From Acidobacteriota bacterium (GTDB lineage: Bacteria > Acidobacteriota > Terriglobia > Terriglobales > Acidobacteriaceae), in the NCBI GenBank assembly GCA_021810175.1, contig JAJZJJ010000042.1, positions 1 to 10,779 of the forward strand: 10,779 nt of DNA. The letters are read 5' to 3'. The stretch's first letter is position 1. Each line of letters begins with the position of its first letter. The notes beneath the pieces were generated by a model that did not search any database, was not told the DNA's origin, and saw only the letters and a list, made by a program, of their open reading frames with translations. Of the stretch, positions 1 to 7,863 are shown in pieces. The position numbers and the translations under genes were made by a program.

Positions 1-312
1 GTCGCTCTGCGGGCCCCAGTCGCGCATGAACGAGTTAAAGTCGTACAGCTTGTAGCGATCCGGATGCTGCTCCCAGTTCGGATCGTTGTTCCACTCCGCA
101 TACGCCTTCTTCATGTGCCCGGCTTCGATCTCGCTCAGAAATACGTTCACGCGGTGGTCTGAGGGCCAGTTCCATAGCTGCCAGGGAAAGTCCAGCGTGT
201 AGAGAATCGTCCCGAAAAAGGTGGCGCACACCAGTACAACCGCGAAAATCGAAATGCCGCGGATTAGTTTCGCGCGCCGCGCATCAAAGGGCGGTGCATC
301 CAGTAAAGTCAT
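1..312 (-). CDS. Small single-pass membrane protein of unknown function (N-terminal 104 codons; runs off the left edge)
   Basis: The frame is open from an ATG at 310-312 to the window edge with no stop, so the C-terminus is missing. Residues 1-18 are a short basic lead (DARRAKLIRG). One hydrophobic segment follows at about residues 20-40 (ISIFAVVLVCATFFGTILY), and then a soluble part rich in Trp and Tyr with motifs such as WNWPSDHRVNVF, KKAYAEWNND, HPDRYKLYDF and FMRDWGP. A single-pass anchor with the remainder outside the cytoplasm is the natural reading of the topology. AGGAG lies 11 bases before the ATG. It is 139 bases downstream of ddl on the same strand, so it may share that transcript. 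I do not recognise the family. The clean composition, anchor and ribosome site make a real gene likely; the function is unknown. Confidence 0.75.
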   Translation of the reverse strand, partial: MTLLDAPPFDARRAKLIRGISIFAVVLVCATFFGTILYTLDFPWQLWNWPSDHRVNVFLSEIEAGHMKKAYAEWNNDPNWEQHPDRYKLYDFNSFMRDWGPQSD

Positions 313-451
313 GCTCGAGTTCGCTCCTGGCGAAGCTGAAATTGATGGAACCTGCGACGGGAAGAAGCCGACTTTCTCCCCTTACCTCAGACACCACAAC
401 CAGCCGAATGGTTTCTTCCTGGCCGCTTCTTTCACTCCTATACATCTGCCA

Positions 452-1663
452 CTACAAGCTGTACTGGTTCCTGTCCTGCTCTGCGCGTCGCTCCCGGGCC
501 AGCGCAATCAGCCGGTCAATCAGCCGCGGCAGCGGCAATCCACTGGCTTCCCACAGCTTAGGGTACATGCTGATCGAAGTAAACCCGGGCAGCGTATTCA
601 CCTCGTTCAGATAGATCCGCCCCTTCGGCCCCGGCTCCTTCAAAAAATCCACCCGCGCCATCCCCGCGCACTCGCAGGCCTGAAACGCCCGCACCGCCAT
701 CTCCCGAATCTGCTTCTGCTCCTCGCGCGTCAGCTTGGCCGGAATCACCGCCACCGACCCCTCGCTCAGGTACTTCGCCTCGTAGTCGTAAAACTCCTTC
801 GATGGAATAATCTCGCCCACCACGGAAGCTTCCGGCGCATCGTTCCCCAGAACCGCCACTTCCAGCTCCCGGGCCTTGCCGCTCTTGCCGCGTCCGCCCA
901 CGCCCTGCTCCACCAGGATCTTCCGGTCGTACTTTGCCGCCAGCTCGATCGCCGTGCGCAGCTCTTTCCGGTCACGCGCCTTTGAAATCCCCACCGAAGA
1001 CCCCAGATTCGCCGGCTTCACGAACACCGGATACCGCACCCCGGCCTCGATTCTCTGCACGATCTTCCGCGGGCTTGTTTCCCACTCCTGCCGCAAAATG
1101 GTCACGTGCTTCACCAGCGGCAGCTTCGCCGAGGCAAACAGCCGCTTCATCACATCCTTGTCCATGCCTGCCGCCGATCCCAGTACGCCGGACCCCACGT
1201 ATGCGATCCCCGCCAACTCCAGCAGCCCCTGAATCGTCCCGTCCTCGCCAAACGTCCCGTGCAGCACCGGAAACACCACGTCCAGCTTCAGCAGATGCTG
1301 TCCCGCATCCGGCGCCAGCGCTCGCGCATCGGTCTGAAACGGCGCCAGAACGCCCGCCCCCGACTTCGTCTTTGCCGGAACCGGCGGTATGATCACGCCT
1401 TCCCCCGTCGCCAGCACCGCTGCCGCGGCCGTACTCGCCGGATCCCCGGCCCGCAGGTGCGCTTCCGGCTCTATCGTCCGGCTCGTCAGCAGATTCTCGG
1501 CAGCTCCCGCCGTCACCCACTGCCCGCCCTTGGTAATCCCTATCGGAACCACCTCATACTTCTTCCGGTCCAGCGCCTTCAGCACCGACGCCGCCGACAG
1601 AAGCGAAACCTCATGCTCCCCGCTCCGCCCGCCAAACAACACACCCACTCGAGTCTTTTTCAT
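452..1663 (-). CDS. ddl: D-alanine-D-alanine ligase
   Basis: ATP-grasp ligase that joins two D-alanines for the peptidoglycan precursor; cytoplasmic. Of its 403 residues, 7-22 form the N-terminal signature ([16 protein letters not shown], with the substrate-binding Glu at 18). HGTFGEDG lies at 135-142, the ATP-grasp segment [10 protein letters not shown] at 216-225, the omega-loop FYDYEAKY at 291-298, and the metal-binding residues are Arg337/Asp339 and Glu354-Val-Asn356 before TLPGFT. The last Tyr of the omega loop (298) corresponds to Tyr216 of E. coli DdlB. Its presence predicts D-Ala-D-Ala rather than D-Ala-D-lactate product. At 403 residues it is longer than DdlB (about 306), mainly because of an Ala/Pro-rich insert at about 60-125 and a Gly/Lys insert at 255-264. 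The ATG at 1661-1663 has only a weak ribosome site (GGAG about 15 bases upstream). It lies 278 bases after maeB on the same strand. Confidence 0.95.
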   Translation of the reverse strand: MKKTRVGVLFGGRSGEHEVSLLSAASVLKALDRKKYEVVPIGITKGGQWVTAGAAENLLTSRTIEPEAHLRAGDPASTAAAAVLATGEGVIIPPVPAKTKSGAGVLAPFQTDARALAPDAGQHLLKLDVVFPVLHGTFGEDGTIQGLLELAGIAYVGSGVLGSAAGMDKDVMKRLFASAKLPLVKHVTILRQEWETSPRKIVQRIEAGVRYPVFVKPANLGSSVGISKARDRKELRTAIELAAKYDRKILVEQGVGGRGKSGKARELEVAVLGNDAPEASVVGEIIPSKEFYDYEAKYLSEGSVAVIPAKLTREEQKQIREMAVRAFQACECAGMARVDFLKEPGPKGRIYLNEVNTLPGFTSISMYPKLWEASGLPLPRLIDRLIALARERRAEQDRNQYSL

Positions 1664-1941
1664 CGCTTCACTTCAGAAACTCCAGAATACCCACACCTCC
1701 TGCACCTCCGTAATAGCGAACCCGGAACACCACCACCGCCGCTGCATTTTCACAAGACCCGTTGACCGGCCGGACGACGAGCACACCACTTTCAACTCAC
1801 TCGCAAATCCCTCCGCCGGCCCAGATCGCAGGCGATCGAAGAAACGGCACTGCACCGCAAAAGGAAGAGACAGGTTTCACCGGCAGGCAGTGGGCGCACC
1901 ACCCCTCTCGCACCTGATCCTTGAGGCGCACGTCGCGAAAT
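1664..1941. other. Spacer between maeB and ddl, no gene supported
   Basis: This 278-base gap holds no convincing gene and no clear hairpin-plus-T-tract terminator for maeB. A 14-base near-palindrome, GATCGC-AG-GCGATC, sits at 1824-1837. The gap must hold either the ddl promoter or a long untranslated leader, but no convincing -35/-10 pair could be picked by eye. Confidence 0.4.
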
Positions 1942-4236
1942 TTATCTGGCAGCTATCGTCGCCAATTCTCGCGCGTTGGGGGAGGCGATATCCTGTGCTC
2001 CCACCACCGCGATCGTCGCTATGTCGACGACTTCCTCCACTTCCGCTCCGAACGAAAGCAGATGAACCGGTCGCGCCATCCCCATGAGGATGGGACCGAC
2101 GGATTCTGCTCCACCCACGCTGGCGAGGAGCTTGGACGCGATATTCGACGATTCAAGATCCGGGAAAATCAGAACGTTCGCGCCGCCTTTGAGGGGTGAG
2201 AACGGGAAGATCCTCTCAAGTTTTGATCCATTGACCGCTATGTCGCCCTGGATTTCCCCATCGACGATGAGCGTAGGATCGGCGGCCCTGACAAGCTCTG
2301 TGGCGCGGCGCATCTTTTCGCACAGCGGGTGCCGCGTGCTGCCGAAGGTCGAGAACGAGAGCATGCCCACCCGTGGCTCCACGTTGAAGCGACGGGCCTC
2401 TTCGGCGGCGCACAGAGCAATTTCCGCCAGATCTTCCGCGCTCGGCTCAATGTTCACTGTGGCATCGGCCAGGAAGTACAGATCCCCCTTGCGGGTGATG
2501 ATGAGGTACATGCCCGAGACCTTGTGAATGCCCTCGCGCACGCCGATCACCTGCAGGGCAGGGCGCATGATGTCGGGATAGTTCTGACTGACGCCGCCGA
2601 CCAGCGCGTCGGCATCGCCCATGCGCACCATCATGGCGCCGAAGATGTTGTGGTCCTTCATCAGCTCGCCGGCCATGCCGCGAGTCACGCCGCGGCGCTG
2701 CCGCAGATGGTAGAACTCGTCGACGTACGCTTGCCGTCGCGGCGCGGTTTCCGGCTCAACGATGCTGACACCGTCCAGGGGTAGCCCCAGCTCCTGCGCT
2801 CTCCGGCGAATCTCATCAGCGCTGCCCAGCAGCACCGGAATGGCGATCTTCTCCTGCAACAGCCTGTGGCAGGCGCGCAGGATCTTCGGATGCGTGCCCT
2901 CGGGGAAGACCACGCGCCTCGGGTCCGCCACGGCCTTGCGCACCATCATCCGCATGATTCCGTGCGCCTTGCCGCGCTGCTTTTCCAGCTGTTCGCGATA
3001 CTCGTCAAGGTCCACCGGGCGCTGCGCGACGCCGGTATCCATGGCCGCCTTGGCCACGGCTGCCGACTCCCAGACCAGCACCCGCGGATCGAACGCTTTG
3101 GGAATGATGTAGTCCGGCCCGAACCTCAGACATTCCACTCCGTACGCTCGGCAGACAGAGTCCGGCACATCTTCCTTGGCCAGCGAGGCCAGCGCATGCG
3201 TGGCCGCGAGCTTCATCTCCTCATTGATGGCGGTCGCGTGCACATCGAGCGCGCCGCGAAAGATAAACGGGAATCCGAGGACATTGTTCACCTGGTTGGG
3301 GTCGTCCGAGCGACCCGTGGCCATGATGATGTCGTCGCGGACGGCCTTCGCCTCCTCGTAGCTGATTTCAGGATCGGGATTCGCCATGGCGAAGACGATG
3401 GGCCGAGGCGCCATCGAGGCAATCATTTCCGGAGTAAATGCGCCTTGCGAGGAGAGGCCCAGAAGTACGTCCGCGCCGTGGACCGCTTCGGCCAGGGTGC
3501 ACACGGGCACGTCCTTGGCAAACCGCTCTTTGTAGGGATTCATCCCTTCTTTGCGGCCTTTGTAGATCATGCCCTTGGTATCGAACATCGTGATGTTTTC
3601 GCGTTTGACGCCCAGATGAATGTAGTGCTCAGCGCAGGCAATTCCCGATGCGCCCGCTCCATTGACGACCAACTTGACCTCATCGATCCGTTTGCCCGCC
3701 AACTCCAGCGCGTTCACCAGCGCAGCGCCGGAGATGATCGCGGTGCCATGCTGGTCGTCGTGGAAGACAGGGATTTTCATGGTGCGGCGCAGCGTTTCCT
3801 CGATGTAGAAGCATTCCGGCGCCTTGATGTCCTCAAGGTTGATGCCGCCAAAGGTGGGCTCCAGCAATTGACAGGTGCGGATGATCTCGTCGGGATTATG
3901 CGTGTCGAGTTCGATATCGAAGACGTCGATGTCCGCGAATCTCTTGAAGAGGATGCCTTTGCCCTCCATCACCGGCTTGCCGGCGATCGCTCCGATGTCG
4001 CCCAGTCCGAGCACCGCTGTTCCATTGCTGACCACAGCCACAAGGTTGCCCTTCGCGGTGTACTGGAATGCCTTTTGCGGGTCTTTTTCGATCTCGAGGC
4101 AAGGCACAGCCACGCCCGGAGTGTAAGCCAGGCTGAGATCGCGCTGGGTGACGCACGGTTTGGTGGGAACCACTTCCACCTTTCCCGGCCGTGACCCATT
4201 GTGATATTCAAGAGCATCCTGTTTGGTGATGAGCAT
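1942..4236 (-). CDS. maeB: NADP-type malic enzyme with C-terminal phosphotransacetylase-like domain
   Basis: Oxidatively decarboxylates malate to pyruvate with reduction of NAD(P), feeding pyruvate and reducing power; cytoplasmic. The protein is 764 residues, close to E. coli MaeB (759). The malic domain shows YTPGVAVPC at 38-46, AGKPVMEGK near 85-93 with the presumed catalytic Lys, metal ligands in LEDIKAPE (135-136) and FHDDQHGTA (160-161). The cofactor fold carries NGAGASG at about 192-198 and ANPDPE near 285. From about residue 430 a PTA_PTB domain follows, with [36 protein letters not shown] and [12 protein letters not shown]. In known MaeB proteins that domain is regulatory and senses acetyl-CoA. 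An upstream in-frame GTG at 4266 would add 10 residues, but AGGAGG five bases before the ATG at 4236 decides for the shorter form. It is divergent from the esterase. Confidence 0.95.
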   Translation of the reverse strand: MLITKQDALEYHNGSRPGKVEVVPTKPCVTQRDLSLAYTPGVAVPCLEIEKDPQKAFQYTAKGNLVAVVSNGTAVLGLGDIGAIAGKPVMEGKGILFKRFADIDVFDIELDTHNPDEIIRTCQLLEPTFGGINLEDIKAPECFYIEETLRRTMKIPVFHDDQHGTAIISGAALVNALELAGKRIDEVKLVVNGAGASGIACAEHYIHLGVKRENITMFDTKGMIYKGRKEGMNPYKERFAKDVPVCTLAEAVHGADVLLGLSSQGAFTPEMIASMAPRPIVFAMANPDPEISYEEAKAVRDDIIMATGRSDDPNQVNNVLGFPFIFRGALDVHATAINEEMKLAATHALASLAKEDVPDSVCRAYGVECLRFGPDYIIPKAFDPRVLVWESAAVAKAAMDTGVAQRPVDLDEYREQLEKQRGKAHGIMRMMVRKAVADPRRVVFPEGTHPKILRACHRLLQEKIAIPVLLGSADEIRRRAQELGLPLDGVSIVEPETAPRRQAYVDEFYHLRQRRGVTRGMAGELMKDHNIFGAMMVRMGDADALVGGVSQNYPDIMRPALQVIGVREGIHKVSGMYLIITRKGDLYFLADATVNIEPSAEDLAEIALCAAEEARRFNVEPRVGMLSFSTFGSTRHPLCEKMRRATELVRAADPTLIVDGEIQGDIAVNGSKLERIFPFSPLKGGANVLIFPDLESSNIASKLLASVGGAESVGPILMGMARPVHLLSFGAEVEEVVDIATIAVVGAQDIASPNARELATIAAR

Positions 4237-4240
4237 GGCG

Positions 4241-4247
4241 ACCTCCT
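4241..4247 (-). promoter_or_regulatory. Shine-Dalgarno site that fixes the maeB start
   Basis: On the minus strand AGGAGGT stands four to five bases before the ATG at 4234-4236. It is a near-perfect match to the 16S rRNA tail. It lies inside the reading frame opened by the upstream GTG (4266), so the GTG is very unlikely to be the used start. Confidence 0.85.
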
Positions 4248-4360
4248 CAGAAACGACCGCAGACACTGGATGCGGCGATCCCCGGCAGTCCGGTTTTCAC
4301 CGCCTGAATGGGGCGGCGGAAACTGGAACAAAATTCGGGAGAAATTCCCTCCGGGCACTT

Positions 4361-4390
4361 AACATATGCCTCGGCCCTTGACGGGTGCAA
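4361..4390 (-). promoter_or_regulatory. Possible sigma-70 promoter for maeB
   Basis: Read on the minus strand, TTGCAC (4385-4390) and TATGTT (4361-4366) are 18 bases apart. The -10 element matches at four of six positions and the -35 at only three, so it is weak. Transcription would start near 4354, giving a leader of about 120 bases before the maeB ATG. Confidence 0.25.
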
Positions 4391-4392
4391 TG

Positions 4393-4412
4393 TCTGTGAC
4401 GGGGAACACAGA
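4393..4412. promoter_or_regulatory. Inverted repeat / CRP-like operator in the divergent maeB-esterase region
   Basis: TCTGTG and CACAGA form a perfect 6-base inverted repeat with an 8-base spacer. Nested in it is TGTGA-N6-ACACA at 4395-4410, matching nine of the ten conserved positions of the CRP family consensus TGTGA-N6-TCACA. It abuts the proposed maeB -35 element and is about 95 bases upstream of the esterase ATG, so one bound regulator could control both genes. Confidence 0.4.
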
Positions 4413-4498
4413 TTGGTGATCTGCCCAGGCTGTTCCCATCTTTTGCTGCGCGTAGGATGGGGCAGCGTGCGGAATGGCGAGCGGAAAGGACGTTGAGG

Positions 4499-6121
4499 AT
4501 GAAAAGTGCTCTGTTGCGCTGGGTTGCGGGAGGAGCGATGGCGCTGGCCTTGTCGGCATCTGCGCGCGGCGCGACGGCGAAGGTAGAGACTGCGCCGGAA
4601 GTGAAGATCGCCAGCGGCCTGGTGCGCGGCAAGAGCATGGCCGCCCTGCCGGAGGGCGGCGGGTTTCTGGGCATTCCCTATGCAGCCCAGCCTGTGGGAA
4701 AGTTACGCTGGCGGGCGCCCCAACCGGCTCCGCACTGGAACGGCGTTCGCGAAGCGACGCATTGGGGGCCGGCGTGTCCGCAGAAACCGAGCGGCTGGTT
4801 GCCGGAGATGCTGGGGATTCGGGCAATGCCCACGAGCGAAGCCTGCCTGTATGTGAACGTCTGGACGCCGCAGCTCCATCCGGCGAAGAAGCTGCCGGTG
4901 CTGGTGTGGATTCACGGCGGCGGGAATGTGGAGGGCTCCGGAGAGTGGCCGCCGCTGGGACCGACGCTGGCGAAAACCGGGATCGTCGTGGTGAGCCTGA
5001 ACTATCGGCTGGGGGCGTTTGGGTTCTTTGCCTACAAGCCGCTGGATGGCGAGTCGCGCGAGGATGTTTCGGGAAACTACGGGAACCTGGATCAAATTGC
5101 GGCGCTGAGATGGGTGCGGCGCAATATCGCGGCCTTCGGGGGCGATCCGGGGAGGGTGACGATCGCGGGCCAGTCGTCGGGTTCGGAGGACGTGTGCATT
5201 CTGATGGCGTCGCCGCTGGCGCGAGGTTTGTTTGAGGGCGCGGTGCTCGAGAGCGGGACATGCGTGGATTCGGTCTACCCGAAGCTCCCGACAGAGGAAA
5301 CAAGCGGCGAGCGGCTGGCGCTGGATCTGGGCGTGAAACCCGGTCCGCATGCGCTGAAGAAGCTGAGAGCGATTCCAGCGGAACGTATTTTGAATGCGGC
5401 GGCCAGGGACGGAGATGTGGATCTGGAGCCGACCATCGATGGCTGGATGCTGCGGCAGCAGCCCGGCATCACGTTTGCCCACGGGCAGCAGGCGCCGGTT
5501 GCCGTCTTGGTAGGGACGAACGAGGATGAGGTGTCGATCTTTGCCAGCCCACTCGTGCACGGGACCGCATACCGGCCGAAGACGCTGGTAGAGTACCGCA
5601 AATGGCTACAGGACGAGTTCGGGAGCAAATTTGCCGGGCGGGTGTTCGCGGCGTATCCGGCGCATGAGGACAGCCAGGTGCCGGGTGTCTTTCGGACCAT
5701 GTTCAGCGATTACGATTTTGCCTTCAGCGCGTGGCTGCTGGCGAAGGATACCGCGCTCACGGGCCGAGAAGCTTATTTGTATCGCTTCACCTATGTGGGA
5801 GCAGGGCCATTTGCGAAGTTGGGAGCATTCCACACCGAAGAGCTGATGTTCCTGAGCCGGCATTACTGGACCACATGGGTTCGGCAGCCGGGAGATGCGG
5901 CTTTGTCGCGAACGCTCGTAGGCTACTGGAGCCGTTTTGTGAAAACTGGGAATCCCAATGGCCCGGCATTGCCGGAATGGCCGGTCTTCCGGAGCCGCGA
6001 GAACGATTGCCAGGAGCTGGGCCGGCGGGTGGGGCCGGAACGAGTGCCAAGGGTAAAGAAAATGGCCATCTTCTACGAATATCTGCGCACGCGTCTCAAG
6101 GGTTTGCCCGCGAACCCATAA
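4499..6121 (+). CDS. Secreted type-B carboxylesterase (alpha/beta hydrolase)
   Basis: Hydrolyses carboxylic esters; natural substrate unknown; probably periplasmic or exported. The 540-residue protein starts with a Sec signal peptide (basic MKSALLRW, hydrophobic core, possible cleavage after ASA at 20-22 or ATA at 25-27). The catalytic set is complete: oxyanion-hole HGGG at 139-142, nucleophile Ser226 in GQSSG, acid Glu344 in NEDE, and His445 in GAFHTEEL. Cys93 and Cys116 fit the family's conserved disulfide. Two signature positions differ from the usual pattern: GQSSGS replaces GESAGG, and EACLYVNVW replaces EDCLYLNVW. An ATG at 4457 would add 14 residues before the signal peptide. The ATG at 4499 is preferred because AAGGA lies eight bases before it and the signal peptide begins there. 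Codons end mostly in G (CTG, GCG, CCG), unlike the C-ending genes downstream. Confidence 0.9.
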   Translation: MKSALLRWVAGGAMALALSASARGATAKVETAPEVKIASGLVRGKSMAALPEGGGFLGIPYAAQPVGKLRWRAPQPAPHWNGVREATHWGPACPQKPSGWLPEMLGIRAMPTSEACLYVNVWTPQLHPAKKLPVLVWIHGGGNVEGSGEWPPLGPTLAKTGIVVVSLNYRLGAFGFFAYKPLDGESREDVSGNYGNLDQIAALRWVRRNIAAFGGDPGRVTIAGQSSGSEDVCILMASPLARGLFEGAVLESGTCVDSVYPKLPTEETSGERLALDLGVKPGPHALKKLRAIPAERILNAAARDGDVDLEPTIDGWMLRQQPGITFAHGQQAPVAVLVGTNEDEVSIFASPLVHGTAYRPKTLVEYRKWLQDEFGSKFAGRVFAAYPAHEDSQVPGVFRTMFSDYDFAFSAWLLAKDTALTGREAYLYRFTYVGAGPFAKLGAFHTEELMFLSRHYWTTWVRQPGDAALSRTLVGYWSRFVKTGNPNGPALPEWPVFRSRENDCQELGRRVGPERVPRVKKMAIFYEYLRTRLKGLPANP

Positions 6122-6483
6122 CCACTCCGTCGCCGGATCGTTGCGTCAGCTCTTTGCTCTGGATTTGTCGTCGCCACCAGGGCCTGTTAACGCCCTCGTC
6201 ATGCGCTCGCGTAAATTCCGGACCTCAACCTCCATTACCCGGGTACCTTGCAAGCCGATCCGAGGCGCTTGCCCCGTTACCGGACCGTGAATCACCCTGA
6301 AGACCCCTCCACCGCGCACAACCCCCTCACAACACCGCACTTATCCCCGCCGGCCGGCGCCTCGGCCACCCCGGCTCAACGCCCCTTGCCACCCTCCCGT
6401 ATAATGGGAAAAACCGAGACGGTAGCCCGGCCATCGCCGTTTCTTGAGCGGCCCGTCGCCATGTGCCGCTGTGATGGATTTCT
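6122..6483. other. Intergenic region between esterase and greA
   Basis: This stretch of 362 bases has no supportable gene. Near its left end AGGGC (6179-6183) and GCCCT (6192-6196) can form a 5-bp hairpin with an 8-base loop, but there is no T-tract, so it is a poor terminator candidate. The right third carries the greA -10 element and leader. A 64-codon minus-strand open frame here lacks a ribosome site and is not accepted. Confidence 0.5.
6400..6405 (+). promoter_or_regulatory. Consensus -10 element (TATAAT) upstream of greA
   Basis: A perfect TATAAT stands 78 bases before the greA ATG in otherwise GC-rich sequence. No good -35 hexamer is found at a 16-18 base spacing and there is no extended TG motif, so an activator or a weak -35 must be assumed. 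The predicted start is near 6412, giving a leader of about 70 bases. Confidence 0.4.
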
Positions 6484-6984
6484 ATGCCCGAACATATTAA
6501 GAAAAAACTCCTGGAAGAGATCAAGCAACTGGAGCACGAGCTCGCTCATGAGCTTCCAGCCGAGATTAAGAAAGCCGCTGCCCTCGGCGATCTCAGCGAA
6601 AATGCCGAATATCACATGGCCAAGCAGCGCCAGGAATTCGTCAACGCCCGCCTCGGTCAGCTCAAGCGCCGCATGGCCGAGCTTTCCCTCGTCAATCTGT
6701 CGAATATCCCCCATGACCGCATCGCCTTCGGCTCCACCGTCGAAGTCTTCGACACCTCCAAGGACGAAAAAATCGAGTACAAGCTCGTCACCAGCGAAGA
6801 ATCCGACGTCACCAACGGCCTCATCTCCACCACTTCGCCCATTGGCCGGGCCCTCATCGGCAAGCAGGTTGGCGACATCGCTACCGTCGTGACGCCCAGC
6901 GGCAAGCGCGAACTCGAAATCCTCAAACTCACGACCATTCACGACGAAGCGGCCACCGCGACCGCCGACTCCACCGAACAGTAA
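6484..6984 (+). CDS. greA: Transcription elongation factor GreA
   Basis: Rescues backtracked RNA polymerase by stimulating cleavage of the transcript 3' end through the secondary channel; cytoplasmic. Its 166 residues comprise an N-terminal coiled-coil (about 1-72) and a C-terminal FKBP-like domain (about 80-155). The tip motif GDLSENAEYHMA has Asp36 and Glu39, equivalent to the catalytic acidic pair Asp41/Glu44 of E. coli GreA. The C-terminal signature TSPIGRALIGKQVGD and SGKRELEILKL are also present. The N-terminus is about five residues shorter than E. coli GreA, and the C-terminus has an extra Ala/Thr-rich tail (ATATADSTEQ). The ribosome site is weak (GGA five bases upstream). It is only 10 bases before the next gene, so the two are probably co-transcribed. 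Confidence 0.93.
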   Translation: MPEHIKKKLLEEIKQLEHELAHELPAEIKKAAALGDLSENAEYHMAKQRQEFVNARLGQLKRRMAELSLVNLSNIPHDRIAFGSTVEVFDTSKDEKIEYKLVTSEESDVTNGLISTTSPIGRALIGKQVGDIATVVTPSGKRELEILKLTTIHDEAATATADSTEQ

Positions 6985-6994
6985 GTACCTCAGG

Positions 6995-7774
6995 GTGACA
7001 GCATTGCCCACGCAGGATTCCCGAATCGACTCGCAGCGTTCCCCGCAGGGTGCGGCGCCTCGCACCCACTCACGCTCCTGGACGCTCGCCTTCGGCAGAG
7101 CCTGCGGCGTGCTGCTTCAGGCCATCGTCAACGGTCTCGCGCTCACCCGCATCTCGCCCAACACCCTTACCTTTATTGGTCTGCTCATCAACACGGTCGC
7201 CGCCGTCCTCTTCGGCTTCGCCAACTCACGCAACTACGTCAGCATGTTCCTCTACGCCGGCCTCGTCATCATTGGCGCCGGCATCTTTGACATGGTCGAC
7301 GGACGCGTCGCCCGCCAGACCCAGCAGGTCACCGTCTTCGGGGCATTCTTTGACTCCGTCATCGACCGCTACTCTGATGTTGTCCTCTTCTTCGGGCTCC
7401 TTGTCTTCTACGCCCGCGGCAATCGCCTCTTTTACGTCGACCTCACCGCCTTTGTCATGGTCACCTCGCTCATGGTCAGCTACACTCGCGCCCGCGCCGA
7501 GGCCCTCATCGGAAAATGCAAGGTCGGCTTCATGGAACGCCCTGAGCGCGTCGTCCTCATCATTCTTGGCGCACTCTTCATGCGCTGGGACGCCATGGCA
7601 CCCGTGCTCTGGGTCCTCGCCGCACTCTCGACGCTCACCGTCATCCACCGCATCCGCTACACCTTCGAGCAAACCCGCCACATCGCCCCGCTCAAGGCCG
7701 GCGAACCCATGCCGTCGCCCAACCGGGCGTCCATCGAACCAGCGCCCGCGCCCGTCACCACCCGCAACGCATAG
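6995..7774 (+). CDS. CDP-alcohol phosphatidyltransferase (membrane phospholipid synthase)
   Basis: Transfers a phosphatidyl group from a CDP-linked lipid to an alcohol acceptor in the inner membrane. The family signature is complete: D99-x2-DG-x2-AR-x8-G-x3-D120-x3-D124, which holds the metal ions and the CDP moiety. TRISPNTLTFIG at 51-62 is the usual first-helix lead. About six membrane helices are seen (about 55-76, 82-102, 118-140, 147-164, 184-197, 201-218). The segment YTRARAE followed by GFMERPERV (163-186) resembles phosphatidylinositol-phosphate synthases more than PgsA, but the acceptor alcohol cannot be fixed from sequence alone. The tail is Pro/Ala-rich and soluble. The start is the GTG at 6995, 10 bases after greA; a TTG at 7004 with AGGGTGA before it is an alternative that would remove three residues. 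Confidence 0.9.
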   Translation: MTALPTQDSRIDSQRSPQGAAPRTHSRSWTLAFGRACGVLLQAIVNGLALTRISPNTLTFIGLLINTVAAVLFGFANSRNYVSMFLYAGLVIIGAGIFDMVDGRVARQTQQVTVFGAFFDSVIDRYSDVVLFFGLLVFYARGNRLFYVDLTAFVMVTSLMVSYTRARAEALIGKCKVGFMERPERVVLIILGALFMRWDAMAPVLWVLAALSTLTVIHRIRYTFEQTRHIAPLKAGEPMPSPNRASIEPAPAPVTTRNA

Positions 7775-7863
7775 AGCAGCGCTCCTTTCCAGCGGATCCA
7801 GTCACCGCCCATCCTCCTTGAACCACCATCCGATACACTGGTCGCGTCACCGGAGGTCTACGC

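Noticed and set aside
1673..1855. 60-codon minus-strand frame between maeB and ddl
   Set aside because: GTG start with no ribosome site, composition unlike the neighbours, and no motif. The position before ddl is interesting, but nothing in the sequence supports translation.
2866..4194. 442-codon plus-strand open frame opposite maeB
   Set aside because: It is antisense to a gene with full malic enzyme motifs. The peptide is His/Arg/Asp-rich with no recognisable domain, as expected from the mirror frame of GC-rich coding DNA.
4378..4406. TTGACG as a -35 for the esterase
   Set aside because: No acceptable -10 hexamer occurs at 15-19 bases from it. A TAGGAT at 4453-4458 has only a poor -35, so no esterase promoter is called.
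4457..4498. N-terminal extension of the esterase from an ATG at 4457
   Set aside because: The added 14 residues are Arg/Glu-rich and would mask the signal peptide; the ATG at 4499 has AAGGA at the right distance.
6146..6340. 64-codon minus-strand frame in the esterase-greA gap
   Set aside because: GTG start without a ribosome site and no recognisable domain; it is probably chance in GC-rich DNA.
6376..7065. 229-codon minus-strand open frame opposite greA
   Set aside because: Mirror frame of greA, which has all its family motifs; the peptide is not recognisable.
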